Made by a program: the position numbers and the translations under genes. Shown piece after piece: positions 57,036 to 64,000 of a stretch of DNA of 64,000 nucleotides; position 1 is the stretch's first letter; every line of letters starts with the position of its first letter. Under the pieces are notes generated by a model that was not told the origin of the DNA, searched no databases, and saw nothing but the letters and a program-made list of their open reading frames with translations. Source of the stretch: Muribaculum sp. (GTDB lineage Bacteria > Bacteroidota > Bacteroidia > Bacteroidales > Muribaculaceae); contig VSOZ01000008.1 in assembly GCA_009775095.1 (NCBI GenBank), positions 62,001 to 126,000 on the forward strand. The letters are read 5' to 3'.

Positions 57036-59921
57036 TTATGCTTTCTTGGCTTTGCGACGGCTGTCGGTAAGGTAAGCCACCGGAGCTGCCACGTAGATAG
57101 TGGCGAGAGTACCGGTGATAACACCGAACAGCATGGCGAAAGTAAAGCTGCGTATCGACTCACCGCCGAGGATGAAGATGCAAAGCAACACGAGCAACGT
57201 AGAGCCCGAGGTCATGATTGTACGACCCAATGTGCTGTTGATCGACTGGTTGATGAGCGTGAAGAAGTCCTGCTTGGGATAAAGCTGTGTATTCTCGCGC
57301 ACACGGTCAAAGACTACCACAGTATCGTTGATCTGATAACCGATCACGGTAAGGATGGCGGCTATAAACGTCTGGTCGATCTCCATCGAGAACGGAAGCA
57401 CTCCCCAGAAGAGCGAGTAGAAACCGATGATGGTGAATGCCGTAAAGGCTACGGCTGCGAGAGCACCCACCGAGAAGGCCACGTTGTGGAAACGGAGAAG
57501 GATGTATAGGAACATAGCTATCAGCGACAGGATAACGGCTATATAGGCGTCTTTCTTCATGTCGGCCGCAATAGTCGGTCCCACTTTCTGCGAGCTCTGT
57601 ATACCTACATTCTCGTTGGTGGTCGAGAAGTCCTCGAGCGACATGCCGCCGAGTTCGTCCTGAAGACCCTCATAAAGTATCTGGGTTATCTCCTTGTCCA
57701 CACCGTCGGTCTCGCCGTCGATCTTGTAGTTGGTCGAGATACGCACTTTGGTGTCGTTGTCGATAGTGATTACCGAAAGCGAAGCGCCCGGGAATTTGGG
57801 TGCCAGCTTCTGGGCAAGCACATCGGTCTTCACCGGATGGTCAAACTGCACGATGTAGTTGCGACCGCCCGAGAAGTCGATACCCTGATTCATACCGCGG
57901 GCGAAGAGCGATACAGCCACGATGATTACGAAAAGTCCGCACACTGCAGCCGATATCTTGCGCTGGCCGAGGAAGTTGACCTTTGTGTTTGTAAACAGGT
58001 TCTTTGACAGGCCGGTAGTGAACGTCAGACGCTGGAATGCAGCCGACTTGCCGAAGGCGATAAACACCAGACGGGTCAGGAACACGGCGGTGAAGAACGA
58101 GCACACAATACCGATGATGAGCGTAGTGGCAAATCCCTTGATAGGACCGGTACCGTAGAGCAGAAGGATAACGGCGGTGATGACCGAAGTAAGGTTAGAG
58201 TCAAAGATTGCGGAGAATGCGTTGCTGTAACCGTCGGCGATAGCCTGACGTATGTTCTTGCCGGCGCGGAGCTCCTCTTTGGTACGCTCGAAAATAAGCA
58301 CGTTGGCGTCAACGGCCATACCGAGCGCAAGCACGATACCGGCGATACCCGACAGGGTGAGCACGGCTTGGAACGACGCGAGGATACCCATCGTGAAGAA
58401 GAGGTTGCACACAAGACCGATATTGGCCACAAGACCCGGTATCACACCGTAGATGGCCATCATGAAGATCATCAGCAGCACGAGTGCTATGATGAACGAC
58501 AGGAAGCCGTCATGGATGGCCTGCTTACCGAGCGACGGACCGATGACGGTATCGCTGACAATGTCGACCTTGGCGGCCATCTTACCCGACTTAAGCACGT
58601 TGGCCAAGTCCTTGGCGTCCTCGACCGAGAAGTTACCGGTTATCTGCGAGCGTCCGCCCTCGATGACCGAGTTGATGCGGGGATATGAGTATACATGTTC
58701 GTCAAGCACGATAGCCACGGGCTTGCCGAGGTTGTTCTGGGTCACACGGGCCCATGCCTTGGCACCGTCGCTGTTCATGTTCATCGACACATAGTTGCCC
58801 TGAAGGTTGTCGAAGTCGCTCGATGCCGATACAACCACGTCGCCGCCGAGAGCGGGCTTGCCGTTGTTTGACTTAAGAGCTATGAGCGAGTATATCTCGG
58901 CCTTGCGGGTAGTGTTGGTCACGGTGTCGGTGTACTGTACCTCCTGCGGCTTGACCTCCCAGCGGAGTTTCAGGTTGGAGGGAAGTATGCGCGATGCGGT
59001 CACACTGCCGAGTATCGAGTCGATGACCTCACGGTGAGCCTGAGTGGCCATACCTACCACGGGAGTGCCCTGATAGCCGCTGCCGTCGAAGTAGCCGAAG
59101 AGAGTCGAGGCAGTACCGGTCGAGTCGCTGCGGAGAGCGGTCTCGAGGGCCATGAGCTGGTTCTGTATCTCGTCGAGAGTATATACTTCGTAAAATTCGA
59201 GGTTGGCCGATGCCTTGAGAAGCTCGCGCACACGGTCATGCTCTTTTACGCCCGGAAGTTCGAGAAGTATCTGGCCGTCCTTTTCAAGCTCCTGAATGTT
59301 GGGAGCCACAACACCGAACTGGTCGATACGGTTACGGAGCACATTGGTCGAGCTTGACACACGGTCCTTGACCTCTTGCTTGACGGTAGCCTCTACCTGC
59401 TCGGCCGACTCACCGCGCTTGGCGACATTCTTGAACACCACCGCCATGTCGGCTGCCGGGTCAACACGCTTGTACTCCTTGAAGAAGGCGGCCACATAGT
59501 CGCTCGTCTTGCTCTTCTTGACTACCGAGTCGGTAGCGGCAAGTACGCGGTTAAACGTAGCGTTGTCGTCGGCATTGGCGATCGAGCGGAGTATGTCGGG
59601 TACCGACACCTGCAGGATCACGTTCATACCGCCCTTTAGGTCGAGGCCCAGCCCCACGCCCATCTTCTGCACTTGATTGAACGTATAGCCTAATACAGGG
59701 TAAACTTTCTCTTTACCGATTGAGTCGATGTAGTTTTTGTAAGCTTTCTTGTATGCTTCGCCATTGGCGTCACCGTTGGCCACGACCAACGCATACTGCT
59801 CCGCTTTATTCTCGTAACGGCTGGTCACCCATGAAAACGAGAGATAAAACAGACACACGAGCACCAAGAAGATAGCTATCACTCCGGAAATGACGCTTCC
59901 GGTCGTACCTTTGCTTTGCAT
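57036..59921 (-). CDS. secDF: Fused protein translocase subunit SecDF
   Basis: 961 residues. SecD part ~1-620: first helix, GLDLKGGMNVILQV, large P1 periplasmic domain (LLELPGVKEHDRVRELLKASANLEFYEV), then GIVLALGMAVDANVLIFERTKEELRAG. SecF part ~650-961: GIDFSGGRNYIVQF, FYSLFWGVLPFSMEIDQTFIAAILTVIGYQINDTVVVFDRVREN. Twelve helices in all. It uses the proton gradient to complete preprotein translocation with SecYEG. The fused form is usual in Bacteroidota. Single gene with its own promoter and terminator. Confidence 0.96.
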   Translation of the reverse strand: MQSKGTTGSVISGVIAIFLVLVCLFYLSFSWVTSRYENKAEQYALVVANGDANGEAYKKAYKNYIDSIGKEKVYPVLGYTFNQVQKMGVGLGLDLKGGMNVILQVSVPDILRSIANADDNATFNRVLAATDSVVKKSKTSDYVAAFFKEYKRVDPAADMAVVFKNVAKRGESAEQVEATVKQEVKDRVSSSTNVLRNRIDQFGVVAPNIQELEKDGQILLELPGVKEHDRVRELLKASANLEFYEVYTLDEIQNQLMALETALRSDSTGTASTLFGYFDGSGYQGTPVVGMATQAHREVIDSILGSVTASRILPSNLKLRWEVKPQEVQYTDTVTNTTRKAEIYSLIALKSNNGKPALGGDVVVSASSDFDNLQGNYVSMNMNSDGAKAWARVTQNNLGKPVAIVLDEHVYSYPRINSVIEGGRSQITGNFSVEDAKDLANVLKSGKMAAKVDIVSDTVIGPSLGKQAIHDGFLSFIIALVLLMIFMMAIYGVIPGLVANIGLVCNLFFTMGILASFQAVLTLSGIAGIVLALGMAVDANVLIFERTKEELRAGKNIRQAIADGYSNAFSAIFDSNLTSVITAVILLLYGTGPIKGFATTLIIGIVCSFFTAVFLTRLVFIAFGKSAAFQRLTFTTGLSKNLFTNTKVNFLGQRKISAAVCGLFVIIVAVSLFARGMNQGIDFSGGRNYIVQFDHPVKTDVLAQKLAPKFPGASLSVITIDNDTKVRISTNYKIDGETDGVDKEITQILYEGLQDELGGMSLEDFSTTNENVGIQSSQKVGPTIAADMKKDAYIAVILSLIAMFLYILLRFHNVAFSVGALAAVAFTAFTIIGFYSLFWGVLPFSMEIDQTFIAAILTVIGYQINDTVVVFDRVRENTQLYPKQDFFTLINQSINSTLGRTIMTSGSTLLVLLCIFILGGESIRSFTFAMLFGVITGTLATIYVAAPVAYLTDSRRKAKKA

Positions 59922-59980
59922 GTGTTGTTAGTTGATGATATTAAGTTATTATGTTAATTTATTCATAAGAATTTCAGGGT

Positions 59981-59989
59981 GCAAATATA
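59981..59989 (-). promoter_or_regulatory. -7 box of secDF
   Basis: Minus-strand TATATTTGC; leader about 53 nt to ATG 59921. Confidence 0.7.
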
Positions 59990-60061
59990 ACTCTTTTTTC
60001 CGTCAATACCACAACAGATTGACGATAAATTAGCCTTTTCGAGGCTATTTAGGCGTGTTTT

Positions 60062-61009
60062 TCAATACACAAGGGCCATATTGTCGACCCACAAGGTCAT
60101 TCCGGGCGTCCCTTCATAGGCTACCCCGCAGCCCGACGAGGCCATGACAAGCATATGTGTGGGGGTAGCGTCGGCGCTGTCCCACCCTACTTCACGCACC
60201 GGCACCATCTTGCCCCGGCTGTTGCGCGCATAGTAGCTGCGGTCGGCCGGTATCAGCCCCATGTAGTCCTTGTAGTCGGGATGCGATGACATGTCGCCGT
60301 AATGTACCGTCAGCTCATGCCCCCGCCGCCAGTCGCTCGATGAGGCGTAGCGCTCGCGGCCGGTGCCCACGCGCTTGGCGTAGATATTGCCGTCGGCGTC
60401 CTCCCACCGGCGCTGCAGGAGTATGTATACCTCCGCATTGTCTGTTCCGTCGAGCTGCTTGGTCGAGGTGCCGGTAGCACGCACACGTTTGACTCCTTTA
60501 GGTATCTCCACTTTATAATCGTAGCGCAACGCCTTAGGCCGTCGGGTAAACGGCACCCCCATCTCCATCTTTGAGTAAGGGTTTGACGCATTGCGTATTG
60601 GCTCTATGTTATAGCCGAGATATATCGATCCGGCCACAAGAACCTTAAGGTTGACCAACCCGAGCACCTGAACCTTCTCGATTATGGTTGTCATCTTGCA
60701 GCATCGGCCCCCTGCGGGATTCTCGTCGGGAAACACAGCGTTGCTCCCCTTCACTACGCCCATCACATTGGCCATGACGTTCGACGTGGCCCACGGCGAG
60801 CCCCCTTTGTTGCTGTAAGGCTTGGAGTTGTCTATCACCTCCTCCGGACCTATCTCGTAGACCTGCTTCACCTTGCCGCCGAGCACCCTTGACTCATGGA
60901 TATTGCGCGTGATCCAGTTCTCGAAGTCGCCGTACTTTATCGGCTCCACCGTCTGCGCGCCGGCAAAAGCCGCCCCCACCAGCCACAATATCGTCAACAC
61001 CGTCCTCAT
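60062..61009 (-). CDS. PCMD-domain secreted protein
   Basis: 315 residues with signal peptide (cut near AFAGAQT). Features of the PCMD (putative carbohydrate metabolism) domain: IKYGDFENWITR, GGSPWATSN, SIYLGYNIEP, FTRRPKALRYDYKVEIPKG, then GTDNAEVYILLQRRWED and a GMTLWVDNMALVY end. It is a stand-alone domain without an N-terminal partner. Probably binds glycan at the cell surface. Downstream of ispF, separated by the AATTATGCA repeat. Confidence 0.8.
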   Translation of the reverse strand: MRTVLTILWLVGAAFAGAQTVEPIKYGDFENWITRNIHESRVLGGKVKQVYEIGPEEVIDNSKPYSNKGGSPWATSNVMANVMGVVKGSNAVFPDENPAGGRCCKMTTIIEKVQVLGLVNLKVLVAGSIYLGYNIEPIRNASNPYSKMEMGVPFTRRPKALRYDYKVEIPKGVKRVRATGTSTKQLDGTDNAEVYILLQRRWEDADGNIYAKRVGTGRERYASSSDWRRGHELTVHYGDMSSHPDYKDYMGLIPADRSYYARNSRGKMVPVREVGWDSADATPTHMLVMASSGCGVAYEGTPGMTLWVDNMALVY

Positions 61010-61013
61010 CCAA

Positions 61014-61050
61014 TCATGAATTATGCATTATGCACTGTGAATTATGCATT
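61014..61050. repeat. AATTATGCA-type intercistronic repeat, copy 2
   Basis: TGAATTATGCATTATGCAC followed by TGTGAATTATGCATTAC: two tandem ~18-bp units of ATGAATTATGCA type between ispF and the PCMD gene. Related to 46381-46413. Confidence 0.65.
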
Positions 61051-61055
61051 ACAAA

Positions 61056-61535
61056 CTATGCCCTGAAAATAACCGCTGTCGCCATAGCCGCTATACCCTC
61101 GCCGCGTCCCGTAAATCCGAGCCGCTCCGTGGTCGTGGCCTTCACCGACACTGCCGACAGGTCAATCTCCAGATCGGTGGCTATGCGCTCTCTCATGACC
61201 GGTATATGGTCGAGCAACTTCGGAGCCTGCGCCATGATGGTCAGGTCAACATTGCCTATTTTATAACCTGCCTCGGCAAGCAGTTCCCTCACCCGGCGCA
61301 ACAATACGCGCGAGTCGGCACCCCGATAAGCCTCATCGGTGTCGGGAAAGTGATAGCCTATGTCGCGCATGGCCGCCGCGCCGAGCAGCGCGTCGCTAAG
61401 CGCATGCAGCGCCACATCGGCATCGCTGTGACCCAGCAAGCCCATATGATAAGGCACCTTGACCCCGCCGAGCCACAGCTCGCGCTCCTCGACAAGACGG
61501 TGCACGTCAAATCCGTTTCCAACCCTTATATCCAT
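61056..61535 (-). CDS. ispF: 2-C-methyl-D-erythritol 2,4-cyclodiphosphate synthase
   Basis: 159 residues: VGNGFDVHRLVEERELWLGGV (DxH metal ligands), GLLGHSDADVALHALSDALLGA, DIGYHFPDTDEAYRGADSR and FTGRGEGIAAMATAVI. A step of the MEP isoprenoid pathway. Own promoter at 61566. Confidence 0.96.
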   Translation of the reverse strand: MDIRVGNGFDVHRLVEERELWLGGVKVPYHMGLLGHSDADVALHALSDALLGAAAMRDIGYHFPDTDEAYRGADSRVLLRRVRELLAEAGYKIGNVDLTIMAQAPKLLDHIPVMRERIATDLEIDLSAVSVKATTTERLGFTGRGEGIAAMATAVIFRA

Positions 61536-61565
61536 AATTCCTCTTTTTTATTTTCAGCAATTTTA

Positions 61566-61574
61566 GCAAATATA
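61566..61574 (-). promoter_or_regulatory. -7 box of ispF
   Basis: Minus-strand TATATTTGC; leader about 24 nt to ATG 61535. Confidence 0.68.
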
Positions 61575-61642
61575 AGGCATCGGCGGGTCATAACCAAATA
61601 AAAATTGGTCGTTTATCATATAATCGTTTGAGGTGCACGGTG

Positions 61643-62824
61643 TTATCGGCTGAATAGAGTTTTCAGCCCGTCCATGTCGAAGGTCAGAGTGAAGCGAAGT
61701 GTCTGGTCGAGCGGCGATGTCTGCTGCGAGGCTATCATATAGGCCGCGTCAAGACTGAGCACATTGAGCGCAAATCCTGCGCCCATGGCAAAATATTTGC
61801 GCCCGCCCTTGAACTCGTTTTCATAGTAGTAGCCGGCGCGCAGAAAGAACTGCCGGTTGTAGCTGTATTCGGCTCCCACCGACCACATTATCTCGCGCAA
61901 CTCCTCCTTGAAGCCGCCCGGAGCGTCGCTGAACGACTTGAATATGCCGGTTATCGACGACATGTCCTCCCACTTGGCCTCGGCGTCAAGGTACTCCTCC
62001 TCGCTGTCGTAGTCCTTGAGGCGCGGTTTGGTCGGCACAAGCAGCTTGTTCAGGTCGAGCGACAGAGCCAGATTATGGTAGTCGGCCAACGGAAACGTGA
62101 ACGTGGTGCCAATGCGCAGATTGGCCGGCAGAAAAGCCGGATCCTCGCCGTCATTGTAGCTCACCTTCGAGCCGATGTTCGATATATTCCACCCGAGCGA
62201 CCACTGACACTCGTTGTGTCCGATTACCGGATAAGTAGTGTAATAGCCGGCCACATCGACCGAAAATGCCGACGCACCCGTCTGCTCGTCGCCCGCGTAT
62301 GAGGTCGAGAATCCGAGGTCGGAATAGATGTAGCGCAGCACTACTCCCATCGAATACTTCTCCGACAGCTTGCGTGAGTAGCCTACGTCAACCGACAGCT
62401 CATAAGGATTTAGGCTCCGGCCGCCATACACGTCACTCGACGTATCGATCTCACCGAGCGAAAAGTAACGCAGCGATGCGCTCAGCGCCTGATTGTCGTC
62501 GCGGCCCACCTTCCAGTATCCGGCCACGTTTGCTAAAAATATGTCGTTGACTATCTTGCGAAGCCACGGCGTATAACTCAGTGATACAGCGGCACGGCTG
62601 TAGGCAAACGCGTACTTCGAGGGGTTCCAGAACTGCGAGTTGGCGTCAGGCTCGGTGGCCGCGCCTATGTCGCCCATTGAAGCGCCGCGTGCGTCGGGAG
62701 CGATGGACAGCGACGTCACCCCCGTCTGTATAGGGTTGAAGTCATCCTTGCTCTGCCCGTAGCACGCCACACTTGCCGCCGCAGCCAGCAATAATCCTAT
62801 AGCACTGTTTATAAAACGAGACAT
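61643..62824 (-). CDS. porV: Type IX secretion outer-membrane protein PorV
   Basis: 393 residues with signal peptide (cut near CYGQS). PorV features: TSLSIAPDARGASMGDIGAATEPDANSQFWNPSKYAF, ANVAGYWKVGRDDNQALSASLRYFSLGEID and a FadL-like barrel to a final TFDMDGLKTLFSR. PorV takes cargo from the SprA translocon and presents it to PorU (encoded at 14356). Together with the CTD-bearing protein at 3563 this shows a working T9SS in the organism. Confidence 0.93.
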   Translation of the reverse strand: MSRFINSAIGLLLAAAASVACYGQSKDDFNPIQTGVTSLSIAPDARGASMGDIGAATEPDANSQFWNPSKYAFAYSRAAVSLSYTPWLRKIVNDIFLANVAGYWKVGRDDNQALSASLRYFSLGEIDTSSDVYGGRSLNPYELSVDVGYSRKLSEKYSMGVVLRYIYSDLGFSTSYAGDEQTGASAFSVDVAGYYTTYPVIGHNECQWSLGWNISNIGSKVSYNDGEDPAFLPANLRIGTTFTFPLADYHNLALSLDLNKLLVPTKPRLKDYDSEEEYLDAEAKWEDMSSITGIFKSFSDAPGGFKEELREIMWSVGAEYSYNRQFFLRAGYYYENEFKGGRKYFAMGAGFALNVLSLDAAYMIASQQTSPLDQTLRFTLTFDMDGLKTLFSR

Positions 62825-62960
62825 CTCCTTACGTAATAACGTTATGTCTATATAACCCGTTTACCCCCGTTTTATTGCCCGTCCCCCCTAAAAAACTTCA
62901 CCGATTACTTGACACGTTGGAACAATTAGTGATCAATGTAAAAAATCGGTTGTTAAATCG

Positions 62961-63114
62961 AGCGCGTCGGAGATGCGCTATGTGCAAAGCCCCACGATAA
63001 GCCGGCGTAGACGGCGGTTCGTGGGGTGGTCTAAACCTGAATAGCAAGTGCCTGTCGGAGACAGGCGACATTCCGCATAGGTCCATTAGGATATGTCTCG
63101 CGTCCCTGACGCGA
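62961..63114. repeat. Array of GTC-GGA-GAC-type hairpins
   Basis: Four perfect or near-perfect hairpins: AGCGCGTC-GGA-GATGCGCT (62961), CCCCACGA/TCGTGGGG with an inner GCCG/CGGC (62990-63026), GCCTGTC-GGA-GACAGGC (63050) and TCGCGTC-CCT-GACGCGA (63098). The triloop hairpins are followed by related ACATT/TCATT segments. The gap 62825-63306 carries this array and no gene. It may be a decayed dispersed repeat or a structured RNA. I see nothing else in 63115-63306. Confidence 0.6.
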
Positions 63115-63306
63115 AGTCATTGGTGCAAGCCTCCGATACCCCATTCTAAGTATGTATTGCATCCGCAAACAAAATCAGACAATTAACTTCAACCGGACTT
63201 TGCGGCTGAGCCCCAATCAGTCCTATTTATTCCCAAAAAGGGGAAGAGCACCACGCCCTCCCCCGAGATTAACATTAAACAGGACCGATTTTTAAGGCTT
63301 ATACGT

Positions 63307-64000
63307 TTATTTTATAGTCGACGAATATTGGTCAATGAGTTCTTTCATGCGTTGGCTTATCTCCTGCGACTGCCTGTAAAGCTCCATTCTATATTTTCTT
63401 GAAGATGGAGAGTTGCCGAATGTATGAAAGTCAGCATTCATCCGCTTCTCAATCTCCTCAAGCATTTTGCGGTATTCCTCCAGCGCGAATCTAAGCTCGG
63501 TCTCTTTTTGCCCCAGTCCGGCCTTAGCCTCTTCGAGGTCATTGATATTCACGCCATACAATTCGGCTGCAAGACCGGGCATATCGGCCATTGAAGACCG
63601 CTCGAAGATTTTGGCGTTATATTCATAGTTGTTCTCTATGTTGTACCATCCATTGTGCACCGTCATTTTCAGTGTAAGGCCCGGCACCAATTTGAAGTCG
63701 ATCCATGCGGAGCACAGTTCGTCGCCGGGAAACAACGCCCTTATGCGGCCCGCCTTAATCCGATCGACATCAGCCTCATATCTGAACTTCTTGTTTACCA
63801 CGGGCACACAGGCCACTATGCTGTTGTCGCCGATTTCACTTTGCGTATCGGCTACATATACATTGTAACATGAATCGGCTATCGCGTCATCGACCGTGCC
63901 CTCCAAGACAAACCGCGTGTTAAGGACTGCGGGCACAGGCATACGTCCTCTCATGGCCGCCACGTCATCCTTGATAAGATCGGGCCGTATCGAGGTCACA
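63307..64000 (-). CDS. DUF4369-like envelope protein, 5' partial
   Basis: 230 residues visible; frame open to the window edge. The GTG at 63999 is not a credible start because the first visible residues (RFVLEGTVDDAIADSCYNVYVAD) already look like the interior of a domain, so the N-terminus is missing. A strand-rich N-terminal half of the type often annotated DUF4369 (start of TlpA-type lipoproteins), then a coiled-coil C-terminal half (~150-225, EETELRFALEEYRKMLEEIEKRM-like heptads). No thioredoxin domain follows. Function unknown. Confidence 0.65.
   Translation of the reverse strand, partial: VTSIRPDLIKDDVAAMRGRMPVPAVLNTRFVLEGTVDDAIADSCYNVYVADTQSEIGDNSIVACVPVVNKKFRYEADVDRIKAGRIRALFPGDELCSAWIDFKLVPGLTLKMTVHNGWYNIENNYEYNAKIFERSSMADMPGLAAELYGVNINDLEEAKAGLGQKETELRFALEEYRKMLEEIEKRMNADFHTFGNSPSSRKYRMELYRQSQEISQRMKELIDQYSSTIK

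Noticed and set aside
62961..63114. tRNA or tmRNA in the gap before porV
   Set aside because: Hairpins do not assemble into a cloverleaf; no acceptor/T-arm with TTCGA and no tag frame.

Overview
The window looks like a chromosomal contig of a gut Bacteroidales bacterium, most likely of the Muribaculaceae type. Evidence: promoters repeatedly match the Bacteroidota -7 box TAnnTTTG(C); Shine-Dalgarno sites are almost absent; and typical Bacteroidota genes are present (PorU and PorV of the type IX secretion system (T9SS), a BACON-GH5 lipoprotein, a GldE-like CorC protein, fused SecDF, DUF4271, and a Nudix-type arabinose regulator). Most genes have moderately high GC, but two stretches (about 31.4-37.2 kb and 41.4-42.7 kb) are clearly AT-richer.

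Layout. 0-5.4 kb: partial surface protein with tandem domains, a GH5 glucanase, tRNA-Leu(CAA) and a probable T9SS cargo. 5.5-8.3 kb: four-subunit 2-oxoacid:ferredoxin oxidoreductase. 8.4-9.3 kb: zeta-like toxin/antitoxin pair. 9.4-17.7 kb (minus): coaX-OMP-lptC-gldE operon, ftsB-like gene and porU. 17.8-22.0 kb: queuosine-precursor transporter, CPBP protease, KilA-N protein, GH43 and a YafQ/RHH toxin-antitoxin pair. 22.1-25.8 kb: four overlapping or abutting genes (steroid 5-alpha-reductase-like, old-yellow-enzyme-like, two SDRs) that resemble the steroid/bile-acid reduction operons of gut Bacteroidales. 25.7-29.7 kb (minus): ribE-LOG-DUF4271-hemD-rnpA-yidD-tatD.

30.6-41.0 kb holds the most interesting system, a candidate glycosylated RiPP cluster. 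It has a membrane-tethered LuxR-type regulator, UDP-xylose synthase (UXS), a radical SAM/SPASM maturase, a TonB-receptor-like barrel, an 85-aa double-glycine-leader precursor whose core has five cysteines at exact five-residue spacing (CPxxY repeats), a GT14-methyltransferase fusion, UDP-galactopyranose mutase, and a C39-peptidase ABC transporter. The enzymes suggest a peptide that is cross-linked at Cys/Tyr, decorated with xylose and/or galactofuranose, trimmed at Gly-Gly and exported. Behind it sits an HEYGH-motif protein with two paralogous lipoprotein genes, one interrupted by a stop codon.

42.9-49.2 kb: DUF418, Rex, a degenerate FAH-fold protein, a membrane thioredoxin, a three-domain GH43, an ORF6N protein and tRNA-Arg(CCT). 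49.4-56.9 kb (minus): a complete L-arabinose operon (araM-araP-araR-araD-araA-araB) behind a perfect 13-bp palindrome. 57-64 kb (minus): secDF, ispF, a PCMD-domain protein, porV and a partial gene.

Dispersed across the window are four complete and one half copy of an ~83-bp quasi-palindromic GTAG...CTAC element (BIME-like), and four copies of an unusually long conserved promoter module.
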